A DNA stretch of 64,000 nucleotides from Streptomyces globisporus. GTDB taxonomy: Bacteria > Actinomycetota > Actinomycetes > Streptomycetales > Streptomycetaceae. The stretch spans positions 124,001 through 188,000 of the forward strand of contig BMTG01000001.1 in NCBI GenBank assembly GCA_014649555.1, written 5' to 3'. Shown piece after piece: positions 24,243 through 33,801 of this stretch (position 1 is its first letter; each line of letters begins with the position of its first letter). Made by a program: the position numbers and the translations under genes. The notes beneath the pieces are model-generated. The model saw only the letters and a program-made list of their open reading frames with translations, had not been told where the DNA came from and searched no databases.

Positions 24243-26020
24243 GCGGGAAGGAAGCCCCCGGCCGCTCGTTCGCCGCCGACCCGATCGTCGAGGCGCCCGC
24301 CGAGCTGCCCGCGGCGTGGGCCACCCAGCTGGTGAGCTGTGTCGTCGACGAGAACGTGGGCCTGCCGGACACGGCCGTCCTGATGTACCGGGACCCCGAC
24401 CACACCTTCCTCGCCAAGACCGGTATCGGCATGGGGACCCCGCTGAAGATCTCGGTGGTGACCGTGAAGGACCGGGGGCGCGAGCGGCTGTTCACCGGGG
24501 AGGTCACCGCGGTCGAGCTGGACACCGACACCACCGGATCGTTCACCGTCGTCCGGGCGTTCTCCAAGGCGCACCGGCTCCAGCGCGGCCGGAAGGTGTT
24601 GGCGTACCGGAACATGAAGACGGCGGACATCGTCCGCAAGGTCGCCGCCGGTGCGGGTCTGGCGGTCGGGCGGATCGAGGCCGCGCCGGTCACGTACAAG
24701 CAGCTGACCCAGCCGAACGTGTCGGACTGGGAGTTCCTCCAGCACCTCGCGGCCGAGAGCGGGGCCACCGTACGCGTCGACGACAAGGGCCGGTTGCAGT
24801 TCACCAGGCCGGACCCGGCCTCCTCGGCGCCCTCGCCCTCGACGTCCGCCTCGCGCGACCCGATGGTCCTGGAGTACGGGAACAATCTGCTGGCCCTGCG
24901 CGCGGTGCTGACCGGGGCCGACGGGTCGGACAGCGTGGAGGTGCGCGGCTGGAACGTCGACACCAAGACCCGGCTGGTGGCCCGGCAGCAGTCCGTGCGC
25001 AGCGAGACCGTCGCCCCGGGGATGAACCCGTCGACGGCGGCCAAGATGTTCGGGGCGAACGCGCGGACGACGATCGCCGACACCCCGTACCGCACCCAGG
25101 CGGAGACCCGGGCCGTCGCCGGGGCGCTCGCCGCGTCCGTCAGCGCCGGGTTCGGGGAGGTCGAGGCGGTGGCGTACGGGAATCCGCAACTGCGGGCGGG
25201 TATGCCGGTGGCGCTCGGCAACGTGGGGCCCGCGTTCTCCGGCCGCTACACCGCCACCGCCGCGCACCACGTCCTCGAACCGGACACCGGCTACCGCACG
25301 ACGGTGATCGTCAGCGCCTCGCCGGACCGGTCGCTCTCCGGGCTGGCCGCCGGTGCGAACGCCCCCTCGCGCGGTCCGCGCATGCCGGGTCTGGCGATCG
25401 GGGTGGTCACCGACATCCGCGAGGAGGGAAAGGGACAACGCGGTTGGGTGCGGCTGAAGTTCCCCTGGCTCGACGACACGTACGTCACCGACTGGGTGCG
25501 TACCGTGCAGTGGGGCGGCCAGGGCGGCGGCGGGGTGTTCAGCCCCGAGGTCAACGACGAGGTGCTGGTCGGGTTCGAGCAGGGGCTGCTGGACAGCCCG
25601 TACGTGCTCGGCGGGCTCTACAACGGGGTCGACAAGCCCTCCCCGCACGACGTCCCGCTCGTCGATCCGACCAGCGGGAAGGTCAACCGCCGTTCGCTGG
25701 TGTCCCGTTCGGGGAACCGGCTGGAGCTGCTGGACGCCCCGCGCGGTCCGGCCGGAGTGCGGATCGCCACCGGCGACAAACGGCTCGACGTGGTCCTCGA
25801 CGAGAAGAAGGGCGAGATCACGCTCACCGTCAAAGCCCGTGGCGGTACACGCGAGTTGAGCTCGGTGACGCTCTCCTCCTCGGGCATCACGCTGGACGCG
25901 GGCGCCACGGGCGACGTGAACATCAAAGGCCGCTCGGTGACCGTCAACGGCAAGACGGGGGTCACGGTCGACGGCGGACTGCTCGCCGTCCTCAAGGCCA
26001 AGCTCATCAGGATCAACTGA
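24239..26020 (+). CDS. CIS spike/hub protein (VgrG, Afp8-like)
   Basis: This 593-residue protein starts at the ATG overlapping the previous stop. Residues ~1-370 are the gp27-like hub (YRDPDHTFLAKTGIGMGTPL, TVVRAFSKAHRLQRGRKVL, PNVSDWEFLQHLAAESGATV). The gp5-like OB fold (~388-480) contains GVVTDIREEGKGQRGWVRLK and NDEVLVGFEQG, and the C-terminal ~110 residues form a beta-helical needle (VTLSSSGITLDAGATGDVN, KGRSVTVNGKTGVTVDGG). No lysozyme or effector domain is fused. It forms the trimeric spike pushed through the membrane, tipped by the PAAR protein encoded 61 bp downstream. Very confident. Confidence 0.96.
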   Translation: MSGKEAPGRSFAADPIVEAPAELPAAWATQLVSCVVDENVGLPDTAVLMYRDPDHTFLAKTGIGMGTPLKISVVTVKDRGRERLFTGEVTAVELDTDTTGSFTVVRAFSKAHRLQRGRKVLAYRNMKTADIVRKVAAGAGLAVGRIEAAPVTYKQLTQPNVSDWEFLQHLAAESGATVRVDDKGRLQFTRPDPASSAPSPSTSASRDPMVLEYGNNLLALRAVLTGADGSDSVEVRGWNVDTKTRLVARQQSVRSETVAPGMNPSTAAKMFGANARTTIADTPYRTQAETRAVAGALAASVSAGFGEVEAVAYGNPQLRAGMPVALGNVGPAFSGRYTATAAHHVLEPDTGYRTTVIVSASPDRSLSGLAAGANAPSRGPRMPGLAIGVVTDIREEGKGQRGWVRLKFPWLDDTYVTDWVRTVQWGGQGGGGVFSPEVNDEVLVGFEQGLLDSPYVLGGLYNGVDKPSPHDVPLVDPTSGKVNRRSLVSRSGNRLELLDAPRGPAGVRIATGDKRLDVVLDEKKGEITLTVKARGGTRELSSVTLSSSGITLDAGATGDVNIKGRSVTVNGKTGVTVDGGLLAVLKAKLIRIN

Positions 26021-26081
26021 CCGCCAGCCCGCTCCCTCCCTCATCCCCGAAGTCCCTTTCACAGCAAGGAGAACCCCGGTC

Positions 26082-26399
26082 ATGCCCCCCGCAGCCCGCA
26101 CGGGCGACAGCACCGCCCACGGCGGTCTCATCGGCACCCCGCCCCCGGGCGCGATGGCCGTGGCCACCGTGCTCATCGGCGGCCGGCCCGCGGCCGTCAC
26201 CGGGAGCCTGCACGGGTGCGTCGCCCCCCCGCACGCGGCGCTCGGCCCCGGCAACGTGATCATGCCCAACCCGGCCGCCGCGATCGGCGGCGCGGTGCTG
26301 ATCGGCGGACTGCCCGCCGCCCGGATGGGCGACAAGACCACCTGCGGCGCGCCCATCGTCAGCGGCGCGTTCAACGTCCTGATCGGGGGCCCGATGTGA
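26082..26399 (+). CDS. PAAR-domain spike tip (Afp10-like)
   Basis: This 105-residue protein is a minimal PAAR protein: MPPAARTGDSTAHGG at the start, repeated short beta segments (TVLIGGRPAAVTGS, AVLIGGLPAARMGD), and His/Cys positions (HGGLIG, HGCVAPPH, TTCGAP) able to bind the single metal ion. It forms the conical tip on the VgrG needle. There is no N- or C-terminal extension, so no effector is fused to it. A GGAG-type site precedes the ATG, and its stop overlaps the next GTG start (GTGA). Confidence 0.95.
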   Translation: MPPAARTGDSTAHGGLIGTPPPGAMAVATVLIGGRPAAVTGSLHGCVAPPHAALGPGNVIMPNPAAAIGGAVLIGGLPAARMGDKTTCGAPIVSGAFNVLIGGPM

Positions 26400-26857
26400 G
26401 CGGCGACGGATACGCCGGACGCGGCGGCGGATTCATCGGGCGCGGCTGGGGCTTCCCGCTGCGGACCGGGCCGACGGGCGGCATCGCCCTGGTCGAACGG
26501 GACAAGGAGATCGAGGAGGCCATCGGGCTGATCCTCGGCACCGCGCCGGGCGAGCGGCCGATGCGCCCCGAGTTCGGCTGCGGCATCCACGAGTACGTCT
26601 TCGCGCCCGGCGACGGGGCGACCGCCGGGCGGATCGCGCAGGAGGTCCGCACCTCGCTGGAGCGGTGGGAGCCGCGGATCGAGGTGACGGACGTGGTGGT
26701 CGCCTTCGACGCCGTCGAGGAGGGCACGCTCTACATCGACGTGCACTACACCGTGCGGGCCACCAACGACCTGCGCAACCTGGTCTTCCCCTTCTACACG
26801 ATCCCGTCGTCAGAGGGCTCGGCGGCACAGACCGCCCAGGAATCGGGGAGGCTCTGA
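26396..26857 (+). CDS. CIS baseplate wedge protein (gp25, Afp9-like)
   Basis: This 153-residue protein starts at the GTG overlapping the PAAR stop. After a Gly-rich N-terminus (FIGRGWGFPLRTGPTGG) it shows the gp25/GPW lysozyme-like fold: EEAIGLILGTAPGERPMRPE with the conserved ERxMxPEFG motif, then EVRTSLERWEPRIEVTDV. gp25 nucleates sheath polymerisation by mimicking a sheath handshake domain and joins the wedge to the sheath. Coupled to the baseplate J gene by TGATG. Confidence 0.95.
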   Translation: MSGDGYAGRGGGFIGRGWGFPLRTGPTGGIALVERDKEIEEAIGLILGTAPGERPMRPEFGCGIHEYVFAPGDGATAGRIAQEVRTSLERWEPRIEVTDVVVAFDAVEEGTLYIDVHYTVRATNDLRNLVFPFYTIPSSEGSAAQTAQESGRL

Positions 26858-28818
26858 TGGCCCTGCCCTCCCCCAACCTGGACGACCGGCGCTTCCAGCA
26901 ACTCGTCGACGAGGCCAAGCGGTTCGTCCAGCAGCGCTCTCCCGAGTGGACCGACCACAATGTGTCGGACCCCGGGGTCACGCTGATCGAGACGTTCGCG
27001 TACATGGTCGACCAGTTGCTGTACCGGCTGAACCGGGTGCCCGACAAGAACTACGCGGCCTTCCTCGATCTGCTCGGCGTGACCCTGTTCCCGCCAGCCG
27101 TGGCGCGGGCCGAGATCGACTTCTGGCTCTCCGCGCCGCAGCCGGAGACCGTGCACCTGCCCGCCGGCACGGAGGTGGCCACCGCGCGTGGTGAGGCCGA
27201 GGAACCGGTGGTGTTCTCCACCTCCGAGGACCTGCCGATCGTGCCGAGTTCGCTGGAACGGCTGGTGACCGCGCCGGTGTCGGGCGACCAGACGGACCGG
27301 ACGGCGCCGCTGGGCGCGGGCAAGGACATCCCGTGCTTCCAGGCCCGCCCGGAGCCCGGCGACGCCCTGCTGTTCGGGCTGCCGACGGCCGTGCCCCGGT
27401 GCATCGTCGCCGTCCGGCTGGACAGCCGGGTGGAGGGCGTGGGCGTCGACCCGCGGCAGCCGCCGCTGGTGTGGGAGGCGTGGGACGGGGCCCGCTGGGT
27501 GGCCTGTGCGACCGGCACCGACTCCACCGGTGGCCTCAACCGGCCCGGTGAGGTGGTGGTGTTCGTCCCGGCCGGGCACACGGCATCCGTCGTGGCGGGG
27601 ACCCGGGCGGGGTGGCTGCGCTGCCGGGTGACCGCCCCGGAACCGGGCCAGCCGTTCTACTCGGAGTCGCCGACGATCCGGGAGGCCGAGGTGTTCACGG
27701 TCGGCGGCACGACGGCGGCCGAGCACGCGGAGACCGTCCTCGACGTGCCCCTCGGGGTGTCGGAGGGCGTCGCCGGGCAGCGGTTCACGGTGAGCCGGGC
27801 GCCGCTGCTGCTGGACGGGGACCCGCCGGTCGTCCAGGTGTCGACCGACGAGGGCTGGGAGATCTGGACCCCGGTCGAGCACTTCGGCGCGTCCGGCCCC
27901 GGTGACCGGCACGTCCGGGTCGACGCGGTCGCCGGGGAGTTCGCGTTCCCGCCGGAGGTGCGGGAGCCCGACGGCACGATGCGCGCGTACGGGGCGGTGC
28001 CCGCGAAGGGCGCCCAGCTCCGCGTCCCCCGCTACCGCACGGGCGGCGGGTCGGCCGGGAACGTCGCCCGGGGCGCGATCTCCGTGCTGCGCAGTTCCGT
28101 GCCGTACGTCGCGGGCGTGAACAACCGCGAGGCGGCGACCGGCGGGGTCGACGGGGAGACCGTCGAGAACGCGAAGGTGCGCGCGCCCAACATCCTGCGG
28201 GTGCAGGAGCGGGCGGTCACGGCCGAGGACTACGAGCTGATCGCCCGGGAGGCCGCGCCGTCCCTGCGCCGGGTACGGTGCCTGCCTGCCGTGCCGGGCG
28301 AGGCCGGTGCGGTACGGGTGCTGGTGGTGCCGGACGCGGTGGCCGACGAGGACGGGCAGGTGCGGTTCGAGCAGCTGATCCCCTCGGACGCGGTGCTCAC
28401 GGCGGTGACGGAGCGGCTCGACGAACGGCGCCTGGTGGGAACCCGGTTGATCGTCGAACCGCCCGCCTACCAGGGCGTCACGGTCGTCGCCCGGCTGGTG
28501 GCCGCGCCCGCCGACGTGGACCGGGTGCGGGCCGAGGCGCTGGAGGCGCTGTTCCGCCACATCGACCCGTTGCGGGGCGGGACGGACGGGCGGGGGTGGC
28601 CGTTCGGCAGGCCCGTGCAGTACGGGGAGGTCTTCGCCGTGCTGCAGAGCGTGGAGGGGGCCGGTCTGGTCGAGGACGTCCGGCTGTTCCCGGCGGATCC
28701 GATCACGGGCCGGCGCGGGGCGGCCGCGGACCGGGTCGACGTGGCACCGGGGGCCCTGGTCTTCTCGCACCAGCACCAGGTCGTGGTGACCGCGAGCGGG
28801 GCCGGTGAGGTCGTATGA
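26857..28818 (+). CDS. CIS baseplate protein J-like (Afp11)
   Basis: This 653-residue protein starts at the ATG of a TGATG overlap (MALPSPNLDDRRFQQLVDEA). Features of the gpJ/Afp11 family (putative baseplate assembly protein) include WTDHNVSDPGVTLIETFAYM and FLDLLGVTLFPPAVARAEID at the N-terminus, and EDYELIAREAAPSLRRVRCL and GTRLIVEPPAYQGVTVVARL towards the C-terminus. It makes the iris-like wedge ring that opens on triggering. Length is usual for actinobacterial CISs. ATGA overlap with the following gene. Confidence 0.95.
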   Translation: MALPSPNLDDRRFQQLVDEAKRFVQQRSPEWTDHNVSDPGVTLIETFAYMVDQLLYRLNRVPDKNYAAFLDLLGVTLFPPAVARAEIDFWLSAPQPETVHLPAGTEVATARGEAEEPVVFSTSEDLPIVPSSLERLVTAPVSGDQTDRTAPLGAGKDIPCFQARPEPGDALLFGLPTAVPRCIVAVRLDSRVEGVGVDPRQPPLVWEAWDGARWVACATGTDSTGGLNRPGEVVVFVPAGHTASVVAGTRAGWLRCRVTAPEPGQPFYSESPTIREAEVFTVGGTTAAEHAETVLDVPLGVSEGVAGQRFTVSRAPLLLDGDPPVVQVSTDEGWEIWTPVEHFGASGPGDRHVRVDAVAGEFAFPPEVREPDGTMRAYGAVPAKGAQLRVPRYRTGGGSAGNVARGAISVLRSSVPYVAGVNNREAATGGVDGETVENAKVRAPNILRVQERAVTAEDYELIAREAAPSLRRVRCLPAVPGEAGAVRVLVVPDAVADEDGQVRFEQLIPSDAVLTAVTERLDERRLVGTRLIVEPPAYQGVTVVARLVAAPADVDRVRAEALEALFRHIDPLRGGTDGRGWPFGRPVQYGEVFAVLQSVEGAGLVEDVRLFPADPITGRRGAAADRVDVAPGALVFSHQHQVVVTASGAGEVV

Positions 28819-29399
28819 CCCGGGCGGCGGTACCCGGGCTGCCCAGCCGCTACCCGATCGGCGAGCTGCTGCCCGCCCTGTACGCGGACGACGACCTGGC
28901 CCAGCGGTTCACGGCGGGCCTGGACACGGTGCTGGCCCCGGTCCTGTCCACGCTGGACAACCTGCCCGCGTACGTCGACCCGGCCCTCGCCCCGACCGAC
29001 TTCCTGCCGTGGCTGGCGTCCTGGGTGGGTGTGGAGGCCGATCCGGCGTGGCCGGTGGAACTGCGCCGGGCGGTCGTGGCGCGCGCCGTCGAGCTGCACC
29101 GGTGGCGCGGCACCCGGAGGGGTCTCGTCGAGCGGCTGCGGCTGTGCTGCGGGGTGCACGCGGAGGTCCGGGACGGCGGGGGCGCGACCTGGTCCGCCGA
29201 GCCGGGAGCCGCCCTCCCGCCGCCGCCGACCGGTGAACTCCTGGTCCGGGTCTGGCCGGTGCGCGCGGCCGACGCGGTGGACACCCATCGTGTCCTGGAG
29301 GTCGCCACCGCCGCGTGCCCGGTCCACCTGACCTGCCGGGTGGAGGTCCTGCCGGGCCCGCCCGAAGCACCCGACGCGCCTGAACAGACTGGAGGCTGA
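28815..29399 (+). CDS. CIS baseplate protein I-like (Afp12)
   Basis: This 194-residue protein is coupled by ATGA. The sequence LPSRYPIGELLPALYADDDL, APTDFLPWLASWVGVEADPA and RRAVVARAVELHRWRGTRRG matches tail protein I/Afp12 family proteins, which pair with J in the wedge. In Afp and PVC a tail-fibre gene (Afp13) follows; here a zinc-ribbon membrane protein follows instead. That is expected if the particle is not released to bind other cells. The last ~20 residues are a Pro/Glu-rich tail. Confidence 0.9.
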   Translation: MTRAAVPGLPSRYPIGELLPALYADDDLAQRFTAGLDTVLAPVLSTLDNLPAYVDPALAPTDFLPWLASWVGVEADPAWPVELRRAVVARAVELHRWRGTRRGLVERLRLCCGVHAEVRDGGGATWSAEPGAALPPPPTGELLVRVWPVRAADAVDTHRVLEVATAACPVHLTCRVEVLPGPPEAPDAPEQTGG

Positions 29400-29403
29400 C
29401 GCG

Positions 29404-30735
29404 ATGCGTTCGTGCCCGGCATGCGGTACGGCCAACGGCGAGAGCGACGACTTCTGCGGCAACTGCGGTGCCTACCTGGGCTGGTCCTCGGAGCCCGTAC
29501 GGCCGGGGCGAGCGCCGGAGCCGGAGGTGGAACCGGCGGCCGAGCCGGCACCCCCCGAGCCGATGCCTGCCCGCGAGCCGGGCCCTGCACGCGGCCCGGA
29601 GGCGGCCCCCGGGGCGGGGGTCGCCCCCAGGCCGGCGCCCACCCGCGAGCCGGGGGCCGCCCCGGGCGCGGAGCCTGCCCGCAAGCAGGAACCTGCGTCC
29701 GGTCCCGGGACCGGACGCGAGCCGGGTCCGGCCCGGGAGCCCGGCCCTGTCCGGGAGCCGGACCCCGTCAGGGAGCCGAGCCCTGCCCGAAAGCCGGACC
29801 CCGTCCGGGAGCCGGGTCCTACCCGGGAGCCGGGCCCAGTCCGCGAGCCGGGCCCTGTCAGCGAGCCGGCGACGAAGGCGGCGGCCCGACCCGAGACTCG
29901 GGTGCCGGAGGCCGAGCCGACGCCCCGGAGCGCGTCCGAGGCGGACAGGGCGGATGAGGCGATCGGGGCGGTGCAACCGGCCAAGCCCGTGGCCCGGCGG
30001 CCCGTCGTGCGGCCGGTGGCGGCGGACGAGGCGCCGGACGGACCGCCCTGCCCGGCCTGCGGTACGCCGAATCTGGCCGGGCGGAAGTTCTGCCGGCGGT
30101 GCGCCGCTCCCCTCCAGATCCGGGAGCAGCCCGCCGCCCTGCCGTGGTGGCGCACGGTGTGGCCGTTCCGCCGCCGGGTGCGCGGCGGTTCGGGCCGGGC
30201 GCTGCGGCGGACCCTGCTGGTGCTGGCCGTGGCCGGCCTGGTGCTCGCGGGCTTCCTGTTCTTCCCGCTGGGGCGGTACGCCTTCGAGGACGTCCGGGAC
30301 AAGCTCGGCGGCACGGCGGAGATCAGCCCCACCGGAGTGACCGCGAGCGCGGCGGCCCCCGGTCATCCCGGGAGCGCGGCGATCGACGGTCTGACGAACA
30401 AGTACTGGGGCGCACCCGCGCTGGGCGCATCGCTGACCTGCTCGTTCGGGACGCCGTTCCGGCTGGTCGGCGTCGTGGTGCACACCGGGGTGTCGAAGGA
30501 GCCGCAGGAGTTCCGGCGGGGCGCGCGGCCGACCCGGGCGGACCTCCTCGTCACCACGGAGGACGGCAAGGTCCACAAGAAGGCGGTGACCTTCAACGAC
30601 AAGCCCGGCAAGCAGACGGTACGGATGGGCATCAGCGATGTCCGCTCCGTCGAGCTGGTGCTGCGGGAGGCGACCGGCCAGGGCGACGGGCGGCCGATCG
30701 CCCTCGGCGAGGTCGAGTTCTTCCGGCGTACCTGA
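29404..30735 (+). CDS. CIS-associated zinc-ribbon, transmembrane, discoidin-like protein
   Basis: This is a 443-residue bitopic protein. A double zinc ribbon occurs in two parts: CPACGTANGESDDFCGNCG (~4-22) and CPACGTPNLAGRKFCRRCA (~218-236). They are separated by ~150 residues of Pro/Glu/Arg low complexity with an 18-bp tandem repeat. A basic stretch and one membrane helix (LLVLAVAGLVLAGFLFFPLG, ~270-290) follow. The C-terminal ~130 residues are a beta-sandwich resembling F5/8C or NADase-type glycan-binding domains (HPGSAAIDGLTNKYWGA, VHTGVSKEPQEF, VRSVELVLREATG). Positive charge before the helix puts the zinc ribbons inside and the glycan-binding-like domain outside. It closes the CIS operon, 4 bp after the baseplate gene. 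It could anchor the particle to the membrane or sense wall stress; this is inferred. Confidence 0.8.
   Translation: MRSCPACGTANGESDDFCGNCGAYLGWSSEPVRPGRAPEPEVEPAAEPAPPEPMPAREPGPARGPEAAPGAGVAPRPAPTREPGAAPGAEPARKQEPASGPGTGREPGPAREPGPVREPDPVREPSPARKPDPVREPGPTREPGPVREPGPVSEPATKAAARPETRVPEAEPTPRSASEADRADEAIGAVQPAKPVARRPVVRPVAADEAPDGPPCPACGTPNLAGRKFCRRCAAPLQIREQPAALPWWRTVWPFRRRVRGGSGRALRRTLLVLAVAGLVLAGFLFFPLGRYAFEDVRDKLGGTAEISPTGVTASAAAPGHPGSAAIDGLTNKYWGAPALGASLTCSFGTPFRLVGVVVHTGVSKEPQEFRRGARPTRADLLVTTEDGKVHKKAVTFNDKPGKQTVRMGISDVRSVELVLREATGQGDGRPIALGEVEFFRRT
29713..29868. repeat. 18-bp in-frame tandem repeat (xREPGP), about nine units
   Basis: Imperfect hexapeptide repeats with consensus (A/V/T)REPGP lie inside the zinc-ribbon protein, between the ribbons. 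They are probably a variable-length spacer. Confidence 0.75.
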
Positions 30736-32096
<1,361 letters not shown>

Positions 32097-32106
32097 GCGG
32101 CCGGAC

Positions 32107-32148
32107 CGCCCGTGCCCGGGCCCGGGGGGATTCCCGGGCCCGGGTACG
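32107..32148 (+). terminator. Strong hairpin after the terpene cyclase
   Basis: CCCGTGCCCGGGCCCGGG (32107-32124) pairs over 18 bp with 32131-32148, with one G-T pair and loop GGGATT. It begins 10 bp after the stop. Confidence 0.85.
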
Positions 32149-32280
32149 GGCCGACCCGGACGCTCACCGGCCGATCAGCCGCCTGGGGGGTGTCGCGGGC
32201 CACCGCATCGGGGCAGGCATACGTCCGTGCCGTGGCCTTCGGCACGAAGGGCCGCCCGGCGAGAGGGATCGGCAGACACC

Positions 32281-33801
32281 ATGACCGACATCGTGGCGGG
32301 GGCGCCCCACGACAGCGTGGCGGGCGCCCCGCAGGTGACGACCGTGCACGGCACCGTGCGCGGTGCGGTGGAGCGGGGCGTCGCGGTCTTCCGCGGCATC
32401 CCGTACGCGGCTGCGCCGGTGGGCGCGCGGAGGTTCCGCGCGCCCGCGCCGCCGGAGCCGTGGACCGGGGTGCGCGAGGCCGTGGCGTACGGTCCGACCG
32501 CCCCGAAGCGGCCCTACGCCCCGCCGCTGGACCGGCTGCTGCCGGACCCGGCGGTGCCGGGCGACGGGTGGCTGAACCTCAATGTGTGGACGCCCTCGCC
32601 GCGGCCGGACCGGGCCGCCGGGCTGCCCGTCCTCGTGTGGATCCACGGCGGCTCGCTGGTGCACGGCTCCTCGGCGGTGCCGGTGTACGACGGGTGGGCG
32701 TTCGCCCGGGACGGGGTGGTCCTCGTCTCCGTCAACTACCGCCTGGGCGTCGAGGGCTTCGGCGTCCTCCCGGACGCGCCAGCCAACCGGGGCCTGCTGG
32801 ACCAGCTGGCCGCCCTGGAGTGGGTGCGCGACAACATCACGGCGTTCGGCGGCGACCCGGACCGGGTGACGGTGGCCGGGGAGTCGGCGGGCGCGATCGC
32901 AATCGCCGGGCTGCTGGCCGCGCCCCGGTCGGCGGGGCTCTTCCGGCGGGCGGTGCTCCAGAGCGGGGCGCCCGCCGCGCTGCCCCCGGACGCGGCGCGC
33001 GGGACGACCGAGCTGATCGCGAAGCGGCTGGGGGTGCCCGCGACGGCCGCCGCGCTGGCCGCCGTGGACCCGGAGGCGCTGCTGGCCGCGCAGACCGAGG
33101 TCACCAGCGGAGGCAACCCGCTGACCGGCCGCCACTCCTTCCAGCTCGTCGTCGACGGCGACCTGCTGCCCCGCGACCCGATGGAAGCACTGCGGGCAGG
33201 CGCGTCCGCCGGGATCGACCTGCTGCTGGGGACGAACACCGAGGAGTACCGGCTCTGGTTCGTGCCCGGCGGCCTCACCGAGAAGATCGGCCGGCTGAAG
33301 CTGCGGCTGGCCCTGCTGAAGTTCCGGGTGCCGAACGCCACCGCCCGCACCTACCGCGCCAACCGCCCGGACGCCACGCCGGGTGAGATCCTCGGCGCGC
33401 TCGCGACGGACCTGCTGCTGCGGGTCCCGCTCAGCCGGCTGGCCGACGCCCGTGCGGCCGCGCCCGGTGCCACGTACGTGTACGAGTTCGGCTGGCCCAC
33501 CCCCGTACAGCGGCTCGGCGCCTGCCACGCGCTGGAGCTGGGCTTCGTCTTCGACACGCTGGCCCACCCCGACACCCAGGCCCTGACAGGACCGGACGCC
33601 CCGCAGGAACTGGCGGACACAATGCACCGGGCGTGGGTGGACTTCGCGACGGGCGGGGACCCGGGGTGGCCGTCCTGGGACGCGCGACGGCCGGTCGGGT
33701 TCTTCGGCCAGGTCGGGCAGGTCGGCGAGGACGGCCGGGACGGTCCAGCTGTGGTCCTGTCCCCGCGCGACGACGAGCTGCGGAGCTGGGAGCGGGACTA
33801 G
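32281..33801 (+). CDS. Type B carboxylesterase
   Basis: This 506-residue alpha/beta hydrolase starts at ATG 32281, with GAGAGGG upstream; an upstream open frame lacks coding character. The family signature is complete: FRGIPYAAAPVGARRFRAP, the oxyanion region WIHGGSLVHGS, nucleophile elbow VAGESAGA (Ser ~203), acidic residue in GTNTEEYRLW and catalytic His in GACHALELGF (~420). There is no signal peptide, so it is cytoplasmic. Substrates of this family are varied esters, including xenobiotics. Its stop shares the CTAG at 33798-33801 with the stop of the convergent CopD-like gene. Confidence 0.93.
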   Translation: MTDIVAGAPHDSVAGAPQVTTVHGTVRGAVERGVAVFRGIPYAAAPVGARRFRAPAPPEPWTGVREAVAYGPTAPKRPYAPPLDRLLPDPAVPGDGWLNLNVWTPSPRPDRAAGLPVLVWIHGGSLVHGSSAVPVYDGWAFARDGVVLVSVNYRLGVEGFGVLPDAPANRGLLDQLAALEWVRDNITAFGGDPDRVTVAGESAGAIAIAGLLAAPRSAGLFRRAVLQSGAPAALPPDAARGTTELIAKRLGVPATAAALAAVDPEALLAAQTEVTSGGNPLTGRHSFQLVVDGDLLPRDPMEALRAGASAGIDLLLGTNTEEYRLWFVPGGLTEKIGRLKLRLALLKFRVPNATARTYRANRPDATPGEILGALATDLLLRVPLSRLADARAAAPGATYVYEFGWPTPVQRLGACHALELGFVFDTLAHPDTQALTGPDAPQELADTMHRAWVDFATGGDPGWPSWDARRPVGFFGQVGQVGEDGRDGPAVVLSPRDDELRSWERD

